Of a DNA stretch of 64,000 nt, positions 35,539-46,306 are shown piece after piece; position 1 is the first letter of the stretch, and every line of letters begins with the position of its first letter. The notes under the pieces were generated by a model that saw only the letters and a program-made list of their open reading frames with translations, did no database searches and had not been told where the DNA came from. The stretch lies in assembly GCA_964398055.1 (NCBI GenBank), contig CAYNLK010000003.1, positions 62,001-126,000 on the forward strand, in the 5' to 3' direction. Source of the DNA: CAYNLK01 sp964398055 (GTDB lineage: Bacteria; Chloroflexota; Anaerolineae; 4572-78; J111). The position numbers and the translations under genes are program-made.

Positions 35539-36587
35539 ACCAGTTCCTCCTGAGGCGTTCCCACCACCTGGCTGGCTTTGGCCGACCGGGCCGCCAACCG
35601 CTCCGGGATCAACTCACTCAAAACCAGGGCCAGGATTGCCAGGCCCAGAAACCATTGAAACCTTTCAACTCGCCGCGTCTCAAAGCGACTCTCCAGCTCA
35701 CTCGTCTGAAGCTCACTGATGGCGTCGGTCAAAAAGCCGATTTCCCGGCCGTCGGGAACGGCCCGGTAGTAGCGCCCACCGGTGGTGAGGGCAATCTGTT
35801 GCAGGGCGGTCTCGTCTAACCGGGAAAGAACCACCTCGCCGGCCCGGTCTCTTTTGTAGTCCAGCAGGTTACCCTCAAAATCATACTTCGGGATTGGCTC
35901 ACCATCGGGCGAGCCAAAGCCGATGGTGTAGATGATGATCCCCCGGTCCGCCGCCTGCTGCGCCGCGGCGCTATAATTCCCTTCGTGATTTTCGCCATCG
36001 GTCAACAAAATAATGACCTTTTGGGTGGCCCGTTCCTCATCAAAGCCGGTTACGGCAATGTCAATGGCTTCGGCGATAGCCGTACCGGGACGAGAGATAA
36101 TTCCAGGCTGGGCCGAGTCCAGGAACATGCGGGCCGTGGCAAAATCTGAGGTCAGGGGAAATTGCACAAAAGCCGCGCCGGAAAACAGGACCAAACCAAT
36201 GGCATTCCCTTCCAGCCGGTCCATCAACTCAGAAATCTCCAGCTTGGCCCGGGCCAGCCGATTGGGTTTCAAATCCTCGGCCAGCATACTCTCCGAGATA
36301 TCCAGGGCGACCATAATCTCGACCCCCCGTCGCTCCACGTACTCCACCTGGCTGCCCCAACGCGGCCGGGCCAGCGTAATGACCACAAAACTCAGGGCCA
36401 CAAACCAGAGCACCGTTTTCCAGCGCCGCCCGGAGCGGTTGACCGAGGCGCTCAATCTGGCGATTAAATTGGGCGCACCGATCCGAGCCAGGGCCGCGTC
36501 TTTGCGCCGGGCCAGATACCAGACCAACAGGCCAAGCAGGCCCAGCGGGATGAAACAGTATAAAAAGGCAGGTTGGGCAAAGTCCAT
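35535..36587 (-). CDS. VWA-domain membrane protein (BatA/BatB-like), second copy
   Basis: About 350 residues from ATG 36587; the frame extends upstream but into the preceding gene. N-terminal helices (FLYCFIPLGLLGLLVWYLA, WKTVLWFVALSFVVITLA), VWA domain with the metal-ion site VALDISESMLAED (DxSxS), the second site T in PLTSDFATAR and LLTDGENHEGN, and a final helix (about 318-338, FLGLAILALVLSEL). Presumed membrane-attached metal-dependent adhesion protein activated by MoxR. It overlaps the TPR gene by 4 nt and lies 7 nt after the other VWA gene. Confidence 0.92.
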   Translation of the reverse strand: MDFAQPAFLYCFIPLGLLGLLVWYLARRKDAALARIGAPNLIARLSASVNRSGRRWKTVLWFVALSFVVITLARPRWGSQVEYVERRGVEIMVALDISESMLAEDLKPNRLARAKLEISELMDRLEGNAIGLVLFSGAAFVQFPLTSDFATARMFLDSAQPGIISRPGTAIAEAIDIAVTGFDEERATQKVIILLTDGENHEGNYSAAAQQAADRGIIIYTIGFGSPDGEPIPKYDFEGNLLDYKRDRAGEVVLSRLDETALQQIALTTGGRYYRAVPDGREIGFLTDAISELQTSELESRFETRRVERFQWFLGLAILALVLSELIPERLAARSAKASQVVGTPQEELV

Positions 36588-36594
36588 GTCAGCT

Positions 36595-37587
36595 CTATGG
36601 TATGGTTCTAAAAAACGTCCGGCTGAGCAACATTTCCAGCACCAGCAGGAAAACTGCCGGCACAATAAACCAGATGGCTAATTCATAGTAACGAGTAAAG
36701 GTTCTCACCTCGATCTTGGAACGTTCCAACTGGTTGATCGTATCATATATTTCTTGCAACCCCTCAGCGTCTTCAGCTCTAAAATAGAGGCCGCCGGTAA
36801 TGTCGGCAATCTGACGCAACGTCTCCTCATCGATTTCCGAATCGCGGTATTCGATCCGGCCATCCGGGAACGGTAACGCCGCCGGACCGGGCCGGGCCGC
36901 GCCAATGGTGTACACCCGAATGTCCAGAGCTTTGGCAATTTCGGCCGCGGTCAACGGGTCGATTTGGCCGGAGTTGTTGGCCCCGTCGGTCAGCAGCACG
37001 ATCACCCGGCTATCGGCCTTAGAGTCACGCAGCATATTGGCCCCGTTAGCCAGGCCCAGGCCAATCGCCGTCCCGCTATCGAGGCCGATATCCCAGGAGA
37101 CCTTCGTTTGATCCAGCACCCGCTCCAGCACGTTGTAGTCGAGGGTGGGCGGCACCTGGCTAAAGGCCTCGGTTGCAAAAATCACCAAACCGATACGATC
37201 ATACTGGCGCTGCCGGATGAAGTCTCGGATGACCTGCTTGGCCGCGCCCAGGCGGTTCGGCTCAAAATCCAAGGCGGCCATACTGCCAGAAATATCCAGC
37301 ACAATGGCGATATCGACTCCCTCGCCGAGGACGACTTCACGGGCGTTGCCGGATTGGGGCCGGGCCAGGGCCATGATCAGCAGCGCCAGCCCTAGCAACC
37401 GTAAGATTGGCAGGATGGCGCGGCCCCTCTGCCGCAGCGAGGGACCCAGGAGAGTCATCAGTCGCAGGTCGGAGTATTGCAATGTGGCCGGGAGCGTCCG
37501 TGGCCGGGCCAACCAGGGTAATAACGCCAGCAGCAGCGGCAGCAGTAACAGCAGAAGCAGCCAGGGCGAACCAAAGCGCCAGATCAT
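36595..37587 (-). CDS. VWA-domain membrane protein (BatA-like), first copy
   Basis: 330 residues. Two N-terminal helices, VWA domain with IVLDISGSMAALDFEPNR (complete DxSGS metal site), LLTDGANNSG, and a C-terminal helix (about 305-325). Paralogous to the following gene, as BatA and BatB usually are. ATGA overlap with the upstream gene at 37584-37587. Confidence 0.93.
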   Translation of the reverse strand: MIWRFGSPWLLLLLLLPLLLALLPWLARPRTLPATLQYSDLRLMTLLGPSLRQRGRAILPILRLLGLALLIMALARPQSGNAREVVLGEGVDIAIVLDISGSMAALDFEPNRLGAAKQVIRDFIRQRQYDRIGLVIFATEAFSQVPPTLDYNVLERVLDQTKVSWDIGLDSGTAIGLGLANGANMLRDSKADSRVIVLLTDGANNSGQIDPLTAAEIAKALDIRVYTIGAARPGPAALPFPDGRIEYRDSEIDEETLRQIADITGGLYFRAEDAEGLQEIYDTINQLERSKIEVRTFTRYYELAIWFIVPAVFLLVLEMLLSRTFFRTIP

Positions 37588-38705
37588 GCCACCACCTCCG
37601 ATTTCGGCCTGAACGATTCGACCGGCTCGGCCGGGGGCGGGGCGGGGGTGGTGGCGTCAACAATTGCCCTGGCCCGGCCAATCAGGCTGTAGACATCGGT
37701 CAGTTGGGGTTGGTAGCGGGCAAATTTAACAAAATCACTTTCCGAAAAGAGGCTCATAAAAGCGGCCACATCCCGCATCGGCACAATTGATTGTCGGAAC
37801 GCGGCGCGCAGCTCGGCGGTGGTTTGCTCCAGGGCGGTAATGTGATAACGCTGCTCGATGTAAAGGCGCAAGCAGTTGGTCACCAGTGAATAATGCTCCT
37901 TGATCTGATTCTGGGCGGGCAGGTCGAGCGCCTCGATCCGGTCCAGCTCGGCATGGGCAATCACTTCCGGCGGGCGGGTATCGATGACAGGCATAGGGAC
38001 AACAGCCGGCAGCGGCCGGGTGCGCCGGTAATGATAATACCACAACCCCGCCCCAAACAATAAGCCGCTCAACAACATCGTCAGCAACGAGCCGCCGACC
38101 AGCCACGGCCACAGCGGCGGTTCGGGCAGTTCGGCCTGAGGTTTAAGGTCGCGCAGCTCGACGTCTTCGGTCAACACGCTGGTAATATTGAGGGCAATGA
38201 CCGGCGCGGCTAACTCCTCCACCGTGCCATCGGCCTGGCGATGGGTGATGACCAACCGGGGGGTTAGATATTGGCCCGGTTCAAACAGGGAGACGATGAT
38301 CGCTTTGCCGGTAACGGCCATGCCATCCGGTTGAGCAACCGTTTCGGGCGGGGTCTGTTCGACAACCTCAAATTCAGCCCACTCCCGCTCCAGCCGAGGT
38401 AAAACCACGTTCGAATCGGCCGGGTGACGGACCTCTAATCTCAAGGTGATGTGATCGCCCACGGTCAGGGGTTTGTCTGCCTCAGCCGGATCAATGTAGA
38501 AGTCAACCTTGGCGTCCTCGGGGGTTTGCGCTGATGCCGGGGCAACGAGCAATATTGGCAATATGACGGCCAACCAGATAACCCGTGGACGACAAAACGT
38601 AAAACGTGAAACGTGAACCGGAGAGCGAGAAACGGAGAACGAGAAGCGAGGAGCGAGGGCAAGCAAAAGTATTAAGTTTGAGAGATGTTTGACCAGTAAA
38701 TACAT
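37584..38705 (-). CDS. BatD/DUF4381-like membrane protein
   Basis: 373 residues. Hydrophobic N-terminus with SAQTP cleavage-like site near 58, an extracytoplasmic beta domain (KPLTVGDHITLRLEVRHP), a transmembrane helix (about 200-222, WPWLVGGSLLTMLLSGLLFG) and a cytoplasmic helical domain with ALDLPAQNQIKEHYSLVTN, LRLYIEQRYHITALEQTT and LFSESDFVKFA, the signature of DUF4381-like partners of MoxR/VWA operons. ATG 38705 has AGGGT upstream. Word-repeat DNA encodes residues about 16-38 in front of the main hydrophobic segment. Confidence 0.82.
   Translation of the reverse strand: MYLLVKHLSNLILLLALAPRFSFSVSRSPVHVSRFTFCRPRVIWLAVILPILLVAPASAQTPEDAKVDFYIDPAEADKPLTVGDHITLRLEVRHPADSNVVLPRLEREWAEFEVVEQTPPETVAQPDGMAVTGKAIIVSLFEPGQYLTPRLVITHRQADGTVEELAAPVIALNITSVLTEDVELRDLKPQAELPEPPLWPWLVGGSLLTMLLSGLLFGAGLWYYHYRRTRPLPAVVPMPVIDTRPPEVIAHAELDRIEALDLPAQNQIKEHYSLVTNCLRLYIEQRYHITALEQTTAELRAAFRQSIVPMRDVAAFMSLFSESDFVKFARYQPQLTDVYSLIGRARAIVDATTPAPPPAEPVESFRPKSEVVA
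38591..38660. repeat. Heptad word array inside the 5' end of the BatD/DUF4381-like gene
   Basis: AAAACGT, AAAACGT, GAAACGT, GAACCGG, AGAGCGA, GAAACGG, AGAACGA, GAAGCGA, GGAGCGA, GGGCAAG. Coding on the minus strand gives a Ser/Arg/Phe/Val-rich stretch. Confidence 0.75.
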
Positions 38706-38717
38706 TACCCTGCCCTA

Positions 38718-39608
38718 CTACCGCCGCAGCCGCCTGGCCCGCCGCTCAAAGAAGGTGGTAAGAGGCGTTACATAATCGGCGGCGGTGGAGATGGCAATCT
38801 GGTCGACCTTGGCCTTGCGAAAGACCCGGTTGCGGGCCAGTTGTAGCTCATTCACCCGCTCGGCAAAAGCGGCTCGCCAGCGGTGATTGCCGGTATCAAC
38901 CCAGTGTAGTTGGCCGGTTTCAGCATCCTCCAGCGCCAGCAAGCCGACATCAGGCCAATCGGCAACCTCGCGGGGGTCATCCAGATTCACGGCAATCACA
39001 TCGTGGCGACGATTGGTGATTTGCAGGTCAAAGCGATAACTTTCCGGCGGCGCCAAAAAGTCGGAAATAAGAAACACGATGCCGCGGCGCTTGAGCATAT
39101 GGTTGATAGTATTTAGCCCCAGCTTCAAATCGGTGCCGGAGCCGACCGGTTGAAAAGCCAGCAGATCTCGAATCAGGCGCAGGACATGGCGGCGACCCTT
39201 GCGGGGCGGGATATACAGCTCCAGCCGATCGGTGAAGATCAGCAGGCCGACTTTGTCGTTGTTGGTGATGGCGGAGAAGGCCAGAACCGCGGCCAGTTCC
39301 GCGGCAATCTCCCGTTTGAACCGATTGACCGTGCCGAACTGGCCAGAGGCGCTGGCATCCACCAGCAACATAACCGTCAGCTCCCGCTCTTCGACATACC
39401 GCTTGACAAAGGGTTCGCCGGTGCGGGCGGTTACTTTCCAGTCAATCGTACGCACCTCGTCGCCGGGCAGGTATGGCCGTACCTCGTCGAACTCCATCCC
39501 CCGGCCTTTGAAGATGGCGTGATATTCGCCGGCAAAACTGTTATTGACCAGGTGACGGGTTCGAATTTCAATCCGCCGGATTTTTTTGATCAGTTCAGGT
39601 GTCAACAT
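38718..39608 (-). CDS. DUF58-family protein
   Basis: 296 residues. Conserved DUF58 block GRGMEFDEVRPYLPGDEVRTIDW (in two parts; about 50-72) followed by FVKRYVEERELTVMLLVDAS, a VWA-like DxS site. DUF58 proteins always accompany MoxR ATPases and are believed to be substrates or partners. The start ATG (39606-39608) is directly preceded by a 7-bp tandem array, leaving no Shine-Dalgarno. Confidence 0.93.
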   Translation of the reverse strand: MLTPELIKKIRRIEIRTRHLVNNSFAGEYHAIFKGRGMEFDEVRPYLPGDEVRTIDWKVTARTGEPFVKRYVEERELTVMLLVDASASGQFGTVNRFKREIAAELAAVLAFSAITNNDKVGLLIFTDRLELYIPPRKGRRHVLRLIRDLLAFQPVGSGTDLKLGLNTINHMLKRRGIVFLISDFLAPPESYRFDLQITNRRHDVIAVNLDDPREVADWPDVGLLALEDAETGQLHWVDTGNHRWRAAFAERVNELQLARNRVFRKAKVDQIAISTAADYVTPLTTFFERRARRLRR

Positions 39609-39611
39609 AAT

Positions 39612-39688
39612 GAATGGCGAATAACGAATAACGAATAACGAATAACGAATAACGAATGGCGAATAGCGAATAGCGAATAGCGAATAAC
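39612..39688. repeat. 7-bp tandem repeat, 11 units, in the DUF58 translation-initiation region
   Basis: Units in order: GAATGGC, five GAATAAC, GAATGGC, three GAATAGC, GAATAAC. It begins 4 nt upstream of the DUF58 ATG (minus strand), between moxR and DUF58. Confidence 0.95.
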
Positions 39689-39729
39689 AAATGGTGGATG
39701 ATGGTTAGGGTCGCACGAATATGTCTTCC

Positions 39730-40725
39730 CTACGGTACTTCGATCTGGTCCAGGATGCGCTGAATGATATCGGCGCTGGTAATCTCTTCAGCTTCGGCCT
39801 CGTAGCTAACCACAAGCCGGTGACGCAAAATATCCGGGGCGATCTGTTTGATATCCTCCGGGGTCACAAAGCCCCGGCCCTTGAGAAAGGCGTGGGCCCG
39901 GGCCGCCATCACCATATAGATGGTGGCCCGCGGCGAGGCCCCAAACTCGATTAACGGCTGCAAATCAGGCAGACCACTCCGAGTAGGTTCGCGAGTGGTA
40001 AAAATCAAATCAAGAATATACTCTTTGATCTTTTCATCGACATAAATCTGATTGACTACCTGGCGGGCATAGAGCAAATCTTCAGGCCGGACGACCGGAT
40101 CCACCTCCGGTAAGGTCGCGCCGGTCATCCGGTCCATGATGACCCGCTCTTCCACCCGCGACGGGTAATCGACCACCACTTTCAGCATAAATCGATCCAC
40201 TTGAGCTTCCGGCAGAGGATAGGTACCCTCCTGCTCGATGGGGTTTTGAGTTGCCAAAACCAAAAACGGATCTTCCAGGGTATAGGTGGCGTCGCCAATG
40301 GTCACCTGGCGTTCTTGCATTGCTTCCAGCAAGGCGCTCTGCACTTTGGCCGGGGCCCGGTTGATCTCATCGGCCAGAATGAAGTTGGCAAAAATGGGTC
40401 CCCGGTGGGGAGCAAATTCATTGGTCCGGGGGTTGTAGATTTCCGTTCCGATCAGATCGGCCGGCAACAGATCCGGGGTGAATTGAATCCGCTGAAATTG
40501 GGCCTGCACGGCCTGAGCCAGAGTTTTGACGGCCAGCGTCTTGGCCAGGCCGGGCACCCCTTCCAATAGGATGTGGCCATCGGCCAACAAACCGATCAAG
40601 AGCCGTTCAACCAGCCGCTCCTGACCCACAATTACTTTGTTAACCTCATCCAGCAAATCTTGCAGAAACAGAGCTTCCCGCTCGACAACTTGGTTAAGAG
40701 CCTGGATGGATGTCATATCTATCAT
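39730..40725 (-). CDS. MoxR-family AAA+ ATPase
   Basis: 331 residues. Walker A ILLEGVPGLAKTLAVKTLA, Walker B-like FILADEINRAPAKVQSALLE, sensor 1 LATQNPIEQEGTYPLPEAQ, followed by the arginine-finger region VDRFMLKV. MoxR ATPases act as chaperones for the VWA proteins encoded downstream. First gene of the eight-gene Bat-type operon on the minus strand. GGAGG is 12 nt before ATG 40725; an ATG three codons downstream is possible. Confidence 0.96.
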   Translation of the reverse strand: MIDMTSIQALNQVVEREALFLQDLLDEVNKVIVGQERLVERLLIGLLADGHILLEGVPGLAKTLAVKTLAQAVQAQFQRIQFTPDLLPADLIGTEIYNPRTNEFAPHRGPIFANFILADEINRAPAKVQSALLEAMQERQVTIGDATYTLEDPFLVLATQNPIEQEGTYPLPEAQVDRFMLKVVVDYPSRVEERVIMDRMTGATLPEVDPVVRPEDLLYARQVVNQIYVDEKIKEYILDLIFTTREPTRSGLPDLQPLIEFGASPRATIYMVMAARAHAFLKGRGFVTPEDIKQIAPDILRHRLVVSYEAEAEEITSADIIQRILDQIEVP

Positions 40726-40942
40726 CGGGAAAATGGGCCTCCGGAGGATAAAGTCAGGATAAATTTGGTTACTATTTTCAAGTTTAGCCTCGTCTCATTA
40801 GATTATCGTTAACGACGCCCCAGGCAGTCGTACTCAAAAAAATAGATTAGTTGCGAAGCAAGCGCGCCCCTAATCCAGGTAACGTGTGTAATTGTAGTCA
40901 AAGCAATGGATTTTTCAAGCGACTACAGTTAATTCTTCAAGT

Positions 40943-40966
40943 GACCGGCGCTTTGAAGCGCCGGTC
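40943..40966. terminator. 11-bp-stem GC-rich hairpin
   Basis: GACCGGCGCTT (40943-40953) pairs with AAGCGCCGGTC (40956-40966) around TG. The following GCTTTGCCCTTG is only weakly T-rich, so it may instead be a protein site or structural repeat. Confidence 0.4.
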
Positions 40967-41045
40967 GCTTTGCCCTTGTTCTAGACATAAGCCATCCTTT
41001 GAGTCGAATTCGTCGGATTTAGCCCAAATGTGCCATTTAAGAAAG

Positions 41046-41074
41046 TTGCAATTTTAGACCGGAAAGTGTAAACT
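41046..41074 (+). promoter_or_regulatory. Putative promoter of the PF13769-like gene
   Basis: TTGCAA (41046-41051), 17-nt spacer, TAAACT (41069-41074); leaves a leader of about 120 nt. Confidence 0.45.
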
Positions 41075-41202
41075 AGAAACGTAACTCAGGGTAACCAGAG
41101 GAAACCAAACCCAATCAGGGAGAAATTCGTCACCAAAAACGACCAGCCTGGCCGCCCTCTCGGTTGGGGCTGGTGACTCGGCCCAGGAGGTTAGTGTAAG
41201 AA

Positions 41203-41496
41203 ATGGCGCGGTACCAAATCTTGTATTGGGAACACATTCCGCTAGGCGTCAAAGCTACCGATGTCAATGGCACCGTCAGAGAAAATTTACCGGCTCGATT
41301 TCAAGAAGCTGTGGAACGAGCCTCGTCCAAAGCCGGGCAAACCAGCGCCGCGGCGTACACCTCAATGTTTAAATGGGGCAAGGAGCAAGAGCGAGAAGGC
41401 TCGGCCAAAGAAGTAGCTGCGGCTGTAGCCAGAGAGCTAGATGAGAGCTGGAACGAGGAAATAGCTCTGGGGCTTTTTGCACGAGGTGAACTTTAG
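41203..41496 (+). CDS. Small 'virulence factor' domain protein (PF13769-like)
   Basis: 97 residues. The pattern ARYQILYWEHIPLGVKA, LPARFQEAVERASSKAG, MFKWGKEQEREGSAKEVAAA and ELDESW fits the short PF13769 family, whose name comes from a staphylococcal protein and whose biochemical role is unknown. ATG 41203 is preceded by AGGAGG at 12 nt. It is flanked by its own promoter and a good terminator, so it is monocistronic. The confidence is for the family; no function is implied. Confidence 0.8.
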   Translation: MARYQILYWEHIPLGVKATDVNGTVRENLPARFQEAVERASSKAGQTSAAAYTSMFKWGKEQEREGSAKEVAAAVARELDESWNEEIALGLFARGEL

Positions 41497-41535
41497 CCTG
41501 ATTTTTGATTCCAGTCACCCAATCTTAACAAGCCA

Positions 41536-41567
41536 GAAGGGCGCTTTGTAGGCGCCCTTCTTTATTT
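41536..41567 (+). terminator. Rho-independent terminator
   Basis: GAAGGGCGC (41536-41544) pairs with GCGCCCTTC (41552-41560), followed by TTTATTT. It ends the PF13769-like transcript and separates it from the convergent PD40 gene. Confidence 0.8.
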
Positions 41568-41590
41568 CAACGATCCCCAATTTTTTGTCC

Positions 41591-42850
41591 TCAATTCGGT
41601 AGCCAGGCCAGCACCCGAAAACCACTCTTGGTGTCGATGATGTGCTCAAGCGGCTGGAGACGGGGATTGATAACCAGCAACCGGTACTCCGAATAACCCT
41701 GACCCTGGTTATCCACAAAAGCCACCGCCTCCTCATTGGGCGAAAAAACCGGCTCCGAGCGCAACTTACCGGCCAGCGACTTGTACCAGATAGTGGCTTC
41801 TTGTTGCCGTATATCGTAATAGATCAATTGCCCATCCTGAAAAAAGACAAAACCATTGCCAAAGGGCGACCAGACCGGCACAAAATTTAGCCCCCGGGCG
41901 TGCGGTTCGGCCAGATTAGAGCTGTAGATCAGGCGGAGATTGGTGTTACCGCCGCCCTCTTCCCTCAGCCAGACGCCGAGGTACATACAGTTCTCAGCCT
42001 CATCCGCGGCCGGGCAATCGGCCAGGGTAAAGGGCTGGTAGTAGACCGTATATTGGCCGTCGGGTGACATATTGGCCAGTTGGCTGGCCGCGGGAATTGC
42101 ATAAGCCCGGCGACCATCGACCACGTAACGGAAATGGCGTTTGGGCTGGCTGTAAAGTAACTGGCCGGCTACATTCCAGCGCAACTCAAAAATCGGTTCA
42201 GCTGTAAGCGCCCACTCCCGCCGCTGGCCCGTGGCCAGATTCACCGCCACAACCACCGGCGTCACCTCTTTGACGCCGATGTTGACCGGCCTGGTTTTGT
42301 AGGCCAGTTCGCAATCAGGGCTGTTGAGGCCAGCCGTGCAACCGGCTCGCCAGGCCGGCGCAATTTTTGGATCGATGCCGATAGCCAGCGCTTTTGTCTC
42401 ACCAGTGATAGGGCTGTAAAGACGTAATTCAGCCTGGTTGTCGGTTTGGCTGAACACGCTATAAGCCAGCCAGCGGCCATCCGGCGACCAACTCATCGCC
42501 GCCTCGTCAAGCCAGGTATACCCCTCGCCAACAGGCAGCACCGCGGCCGGGTAGTCGAAGCCTTGACCGGGCAGGTCAACCGGGTAGAGATTCTGGCCGG
42601 CCGTGACCCAACAGGGCGGCTCCGCCTGGCCGGTACAACCCGGCGACGGCGTCACAGGCTCGCCAGGCAGGGCCGGACCAACCTGCTGCAAATTCAACGA
42701 GTCGATGTCCATAACGTAGATCTTATCGTTCAGCCAGATGAGCAAAGAGCCGGTTTTGGCTGCGGCCGGGCGATAAAAAATGGTGGCCAGGACAACGATG
42801 AGAATGGCCGCCACCCAGAATAATAAACTATTCCATTGAGATCTGGTCAT
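41591..42850 (-). CDS. Membrane-anchored PD40/TolB-like beta-propeller protein
   Basis: 419 residues. Uncleaved or signal helix (about 10-25, LLFWVAAILIVVLATIFY) then repeats of the PD40 type: EAAMSWSPDGRWLAYSVFS, NMSPDGQYTVYYQPF, FVPVWSPFGNGFVFF, VFSPNEEAVAFVDN. Similar in style to the propeller of the kinase at the left end. No enzyme motif. Last gene of the Clp - ParB-like - PD40 run, 20 bp after the preceding stop. Probably a surface binding protein. Confidence 0.8.
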   Translation of the reverse strand: MTRSQWNSLLFWVAAILIVVLATIFYRPAAAKTGSLLIWLNDKIYVMDIDSLNLQQVGPALPGEPVTPSPGCTGQAEPPCWVTAGQNLYPVDLPGQGFDYPAAVLPVGEGYTWLDEAAMSWSPDGRWLAYSVFSQTDNQAELRLYSPITGETKALAIGIDPKIAPAWRAGCTAGLNSPDCELAYKTRPVNIGVKEVTPVVVAVNLATGQRREWALTAEPIFELRWNVAGQLLYSQPKRHFRYVVDGRRAYAIPAASQLANMSPDGQYTVYYQPFTLADCPAADEAENCMYLGVWLREEGGGNTNLRLIYSSNLAEPHARGLNFVPVWSPFGNGFVFFQDGQLIYYDIRQQEATIWYKSLAGKLRSEPVFSPNEEAVAFVDNQGQGYSEYRLLVINPRLQPLEHIIDTKSGFRVLAWLPN

Positions 42851-42870
42851 TGCGCCATCGGATTAAAGGA

Positions 42871-43875
42871 TCAAATATTTGAGTCTTTATTCTTCTGTTG
42901 GCCAACGGACTCCAGGAATTCCTCGGCGGCGTGGGGCAGGTCAATTTCGTCGAGTTCAAGCCCTTCAGCCGACTTATCGCCATAAGCCAGCCAAAAACCA
43001 AGCGCGCTGGGCAGCTCTTCAATCTTGGCCAGGTGGTGCCGCTGCCGCAAGGCAGCCTGATTTTTGACCAGCCAGCCATACAGGTCGGTTTCGGAGCGAC
43101 CCGGAAAATGTTGGAGCACGCCCATCTGGCGGACCACCTCAACAATCGGTAAATAGATGTTATCGTACCAACTGGCCGCGGCTATTTCCAGGGACCTGGC
43201 CTCATCATCGGCCAGCGGCTGGCCTTGCTTCTGTTCCAGCAAGTAACGATGCAATTCAATATGGTTGAGCAGCCGCCGGTACCCGCCCGGTACGGTAAAA
43301 TTGAGTTGTTGCCTGGAATCGGGCCGGCTTTTATCCAGATGAGTTTTCTCCAAGAAGTAGGCGCACTCTTCCTTAATCAGCAGTTCATCCGGGGCCACAT
43401 CAGGCTCCAGTGAAATGGCTGACGGCAATTCGGTCACGTGGGCCTGGATGGTTTCCCAGCCCAATTCCCGGGCCACCGAGACCCGGTGATTACCATCTTT
43501 CACAAAATAGACCTGATCGATCTTATACACGTCGATGGGGGGAAAGCCTTTACCGGTCACGGCCAGGGTGTAAATATTGCGCCAACGTTCCTTATGCCGT
43601 TTGTTGCCGTGGCGGGGTAAAAAGGTGCGGGTAAAATCTTCGTAGCGGCCGGTACTGCCGATGATATTCTTGATGGGAATGTCGTGCAAGCCCCGGTAAA
43701 TGGCCTGCTTCAGCCGCAACTTTTCAACGACCTCATCAAAAGAGAGCAGGTGCATCTGCTGGCCGGTAATCAAACCCATCACCATTTCGACAAATGCTTT
43801 CATCCGGGCCCGGCCAAACTCAGACTCACTCCGAATGTAGGCCATTTCTTTGGCATTGATATGTAACGGATCCAT
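42871..43875 (-). CDS. ParB-like / DUF4032-like protein
   Basis: About 334 residues from ATG 43875 (MDPLHINAKE); an ATG 24 nt upstream is also open. The segment IDQVYFVKDGNHRVSVARELGWETI (in parts; about 130-155) is the ParB-type nucleotide-binding fold motif (GNHRVSVAR) seen in ParB/Srx and DUF4032 proteins, and VEVVRQMGVLQHFPGRSETDLYGWL resembles DUF4032. ParB-fold proteins bind CTP or ATP; no helix-turn-helix is obvious, so chromosome partition is unlikely. It lies between clp and a propeller gene on the same strand. Confidence 0.75.
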   Translation of the reverse strand: MDPLHINAKEMAYIRSESEFGRARMKAFVEMVMGLITGQQMHLLSFDEVVEKLRLKQAIYRGLHDIPIKNIIGSTGRYEDFTRTFLPRHGNKRHKERWRNIYTLAVTGKGFPPIDVYKIDQVYFVKDGNHRVSVARELGWETIQAHVTELPSAISLEPDVAPDELLIKEECAYFLEKTHLDKSRPDSRQQLNFTVPGGYRRLLNHIELHRYLLEQKQGQPLADDEARSLEIAAASWYDNIYLPIVEVVRQMGVLQHFPGRSETDLYGWLVKNQAALRQRHHLAKIEELPSALGFWLAYGDKSAEGLELDEIDLPHAAEEFLESVGQQKNKDSNI

Positions 43876-43934
43876 AACCTGTGTTCCAATCAACCCCATT
43901 GTTGATAGGCCGGCCTAAAAACCAAAGGCCACCA

Positions 43935-46154
<2,220 letters not shown>

Positions 46155-46185
46155 TGGTCGCTCCTTGTCGGCAGTGGTTCACTTG

Positions 46186-46215
46186 ATTATATCATACCGG
46201 GCCGGGGGGCGGCAA
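46186..46215 (-). promoter_or_regulatory. Putative promoter of the Clp-like operon
   Basis: On the minus strand TTGCCG (46210-46215), 18-nt spacer, perfect TATAAT (46186-46191), about 30 nt before the TTG start. Confidence 0.55.
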
Positions 46216-46222
46216 CTCTATT

Positions 46223-46250
46223 TTGGTTTGGCAGTGACAGTTGGTATAAT
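46223..46250 (+). promoter_or_regulatory. Putative promoter of the HAD hydrolase gene
   Basis: TTGGTT (46223-46228), 16-nt spacer, perfect TATAAT (46245-46250). Divergent from the clp promoter; the two -35 regions are adjacent. Confidence 0.5.
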
Positions 46251-46306
46251 TTGGGACGTTAACGTAGTGAATGCCTTCAATTGAGTCATAGCAACGGAGG
46301 GAACCA

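Larger units (their letters stand above)
40726..41202. other. 477-bp divergent intergenic region
   Basis: Lies between moxR (minus) and the PF13769-like gene (plus). It contains the perfect hairpin at 40943-40966 and a plus-strand promoter at 41046-41074. I found no convincing gene: the longest frame (40851-41057) has no Shine-Dalgarno and an unremarkable composition. Confidence 0.6.

Noticed and set aside
39612..39688. CRISPR array
   Set aside because: Units are 7 bp with no spacers; no cas genes nearby.
40851..41057. 68-codon ORF in the 477-bp intergenic region
   Set aside because: No Shine-Dalgarno, no recognisable motif, spans a structured hairpin and the predicted promoter.
42871..43875. 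Chromosome-partitioning ParB
   Set aside because: Has the ParB-type GNHRVSVAR motif but no helix-turn-helix or ParA neighbour; closer to DUF4032-like proteins.
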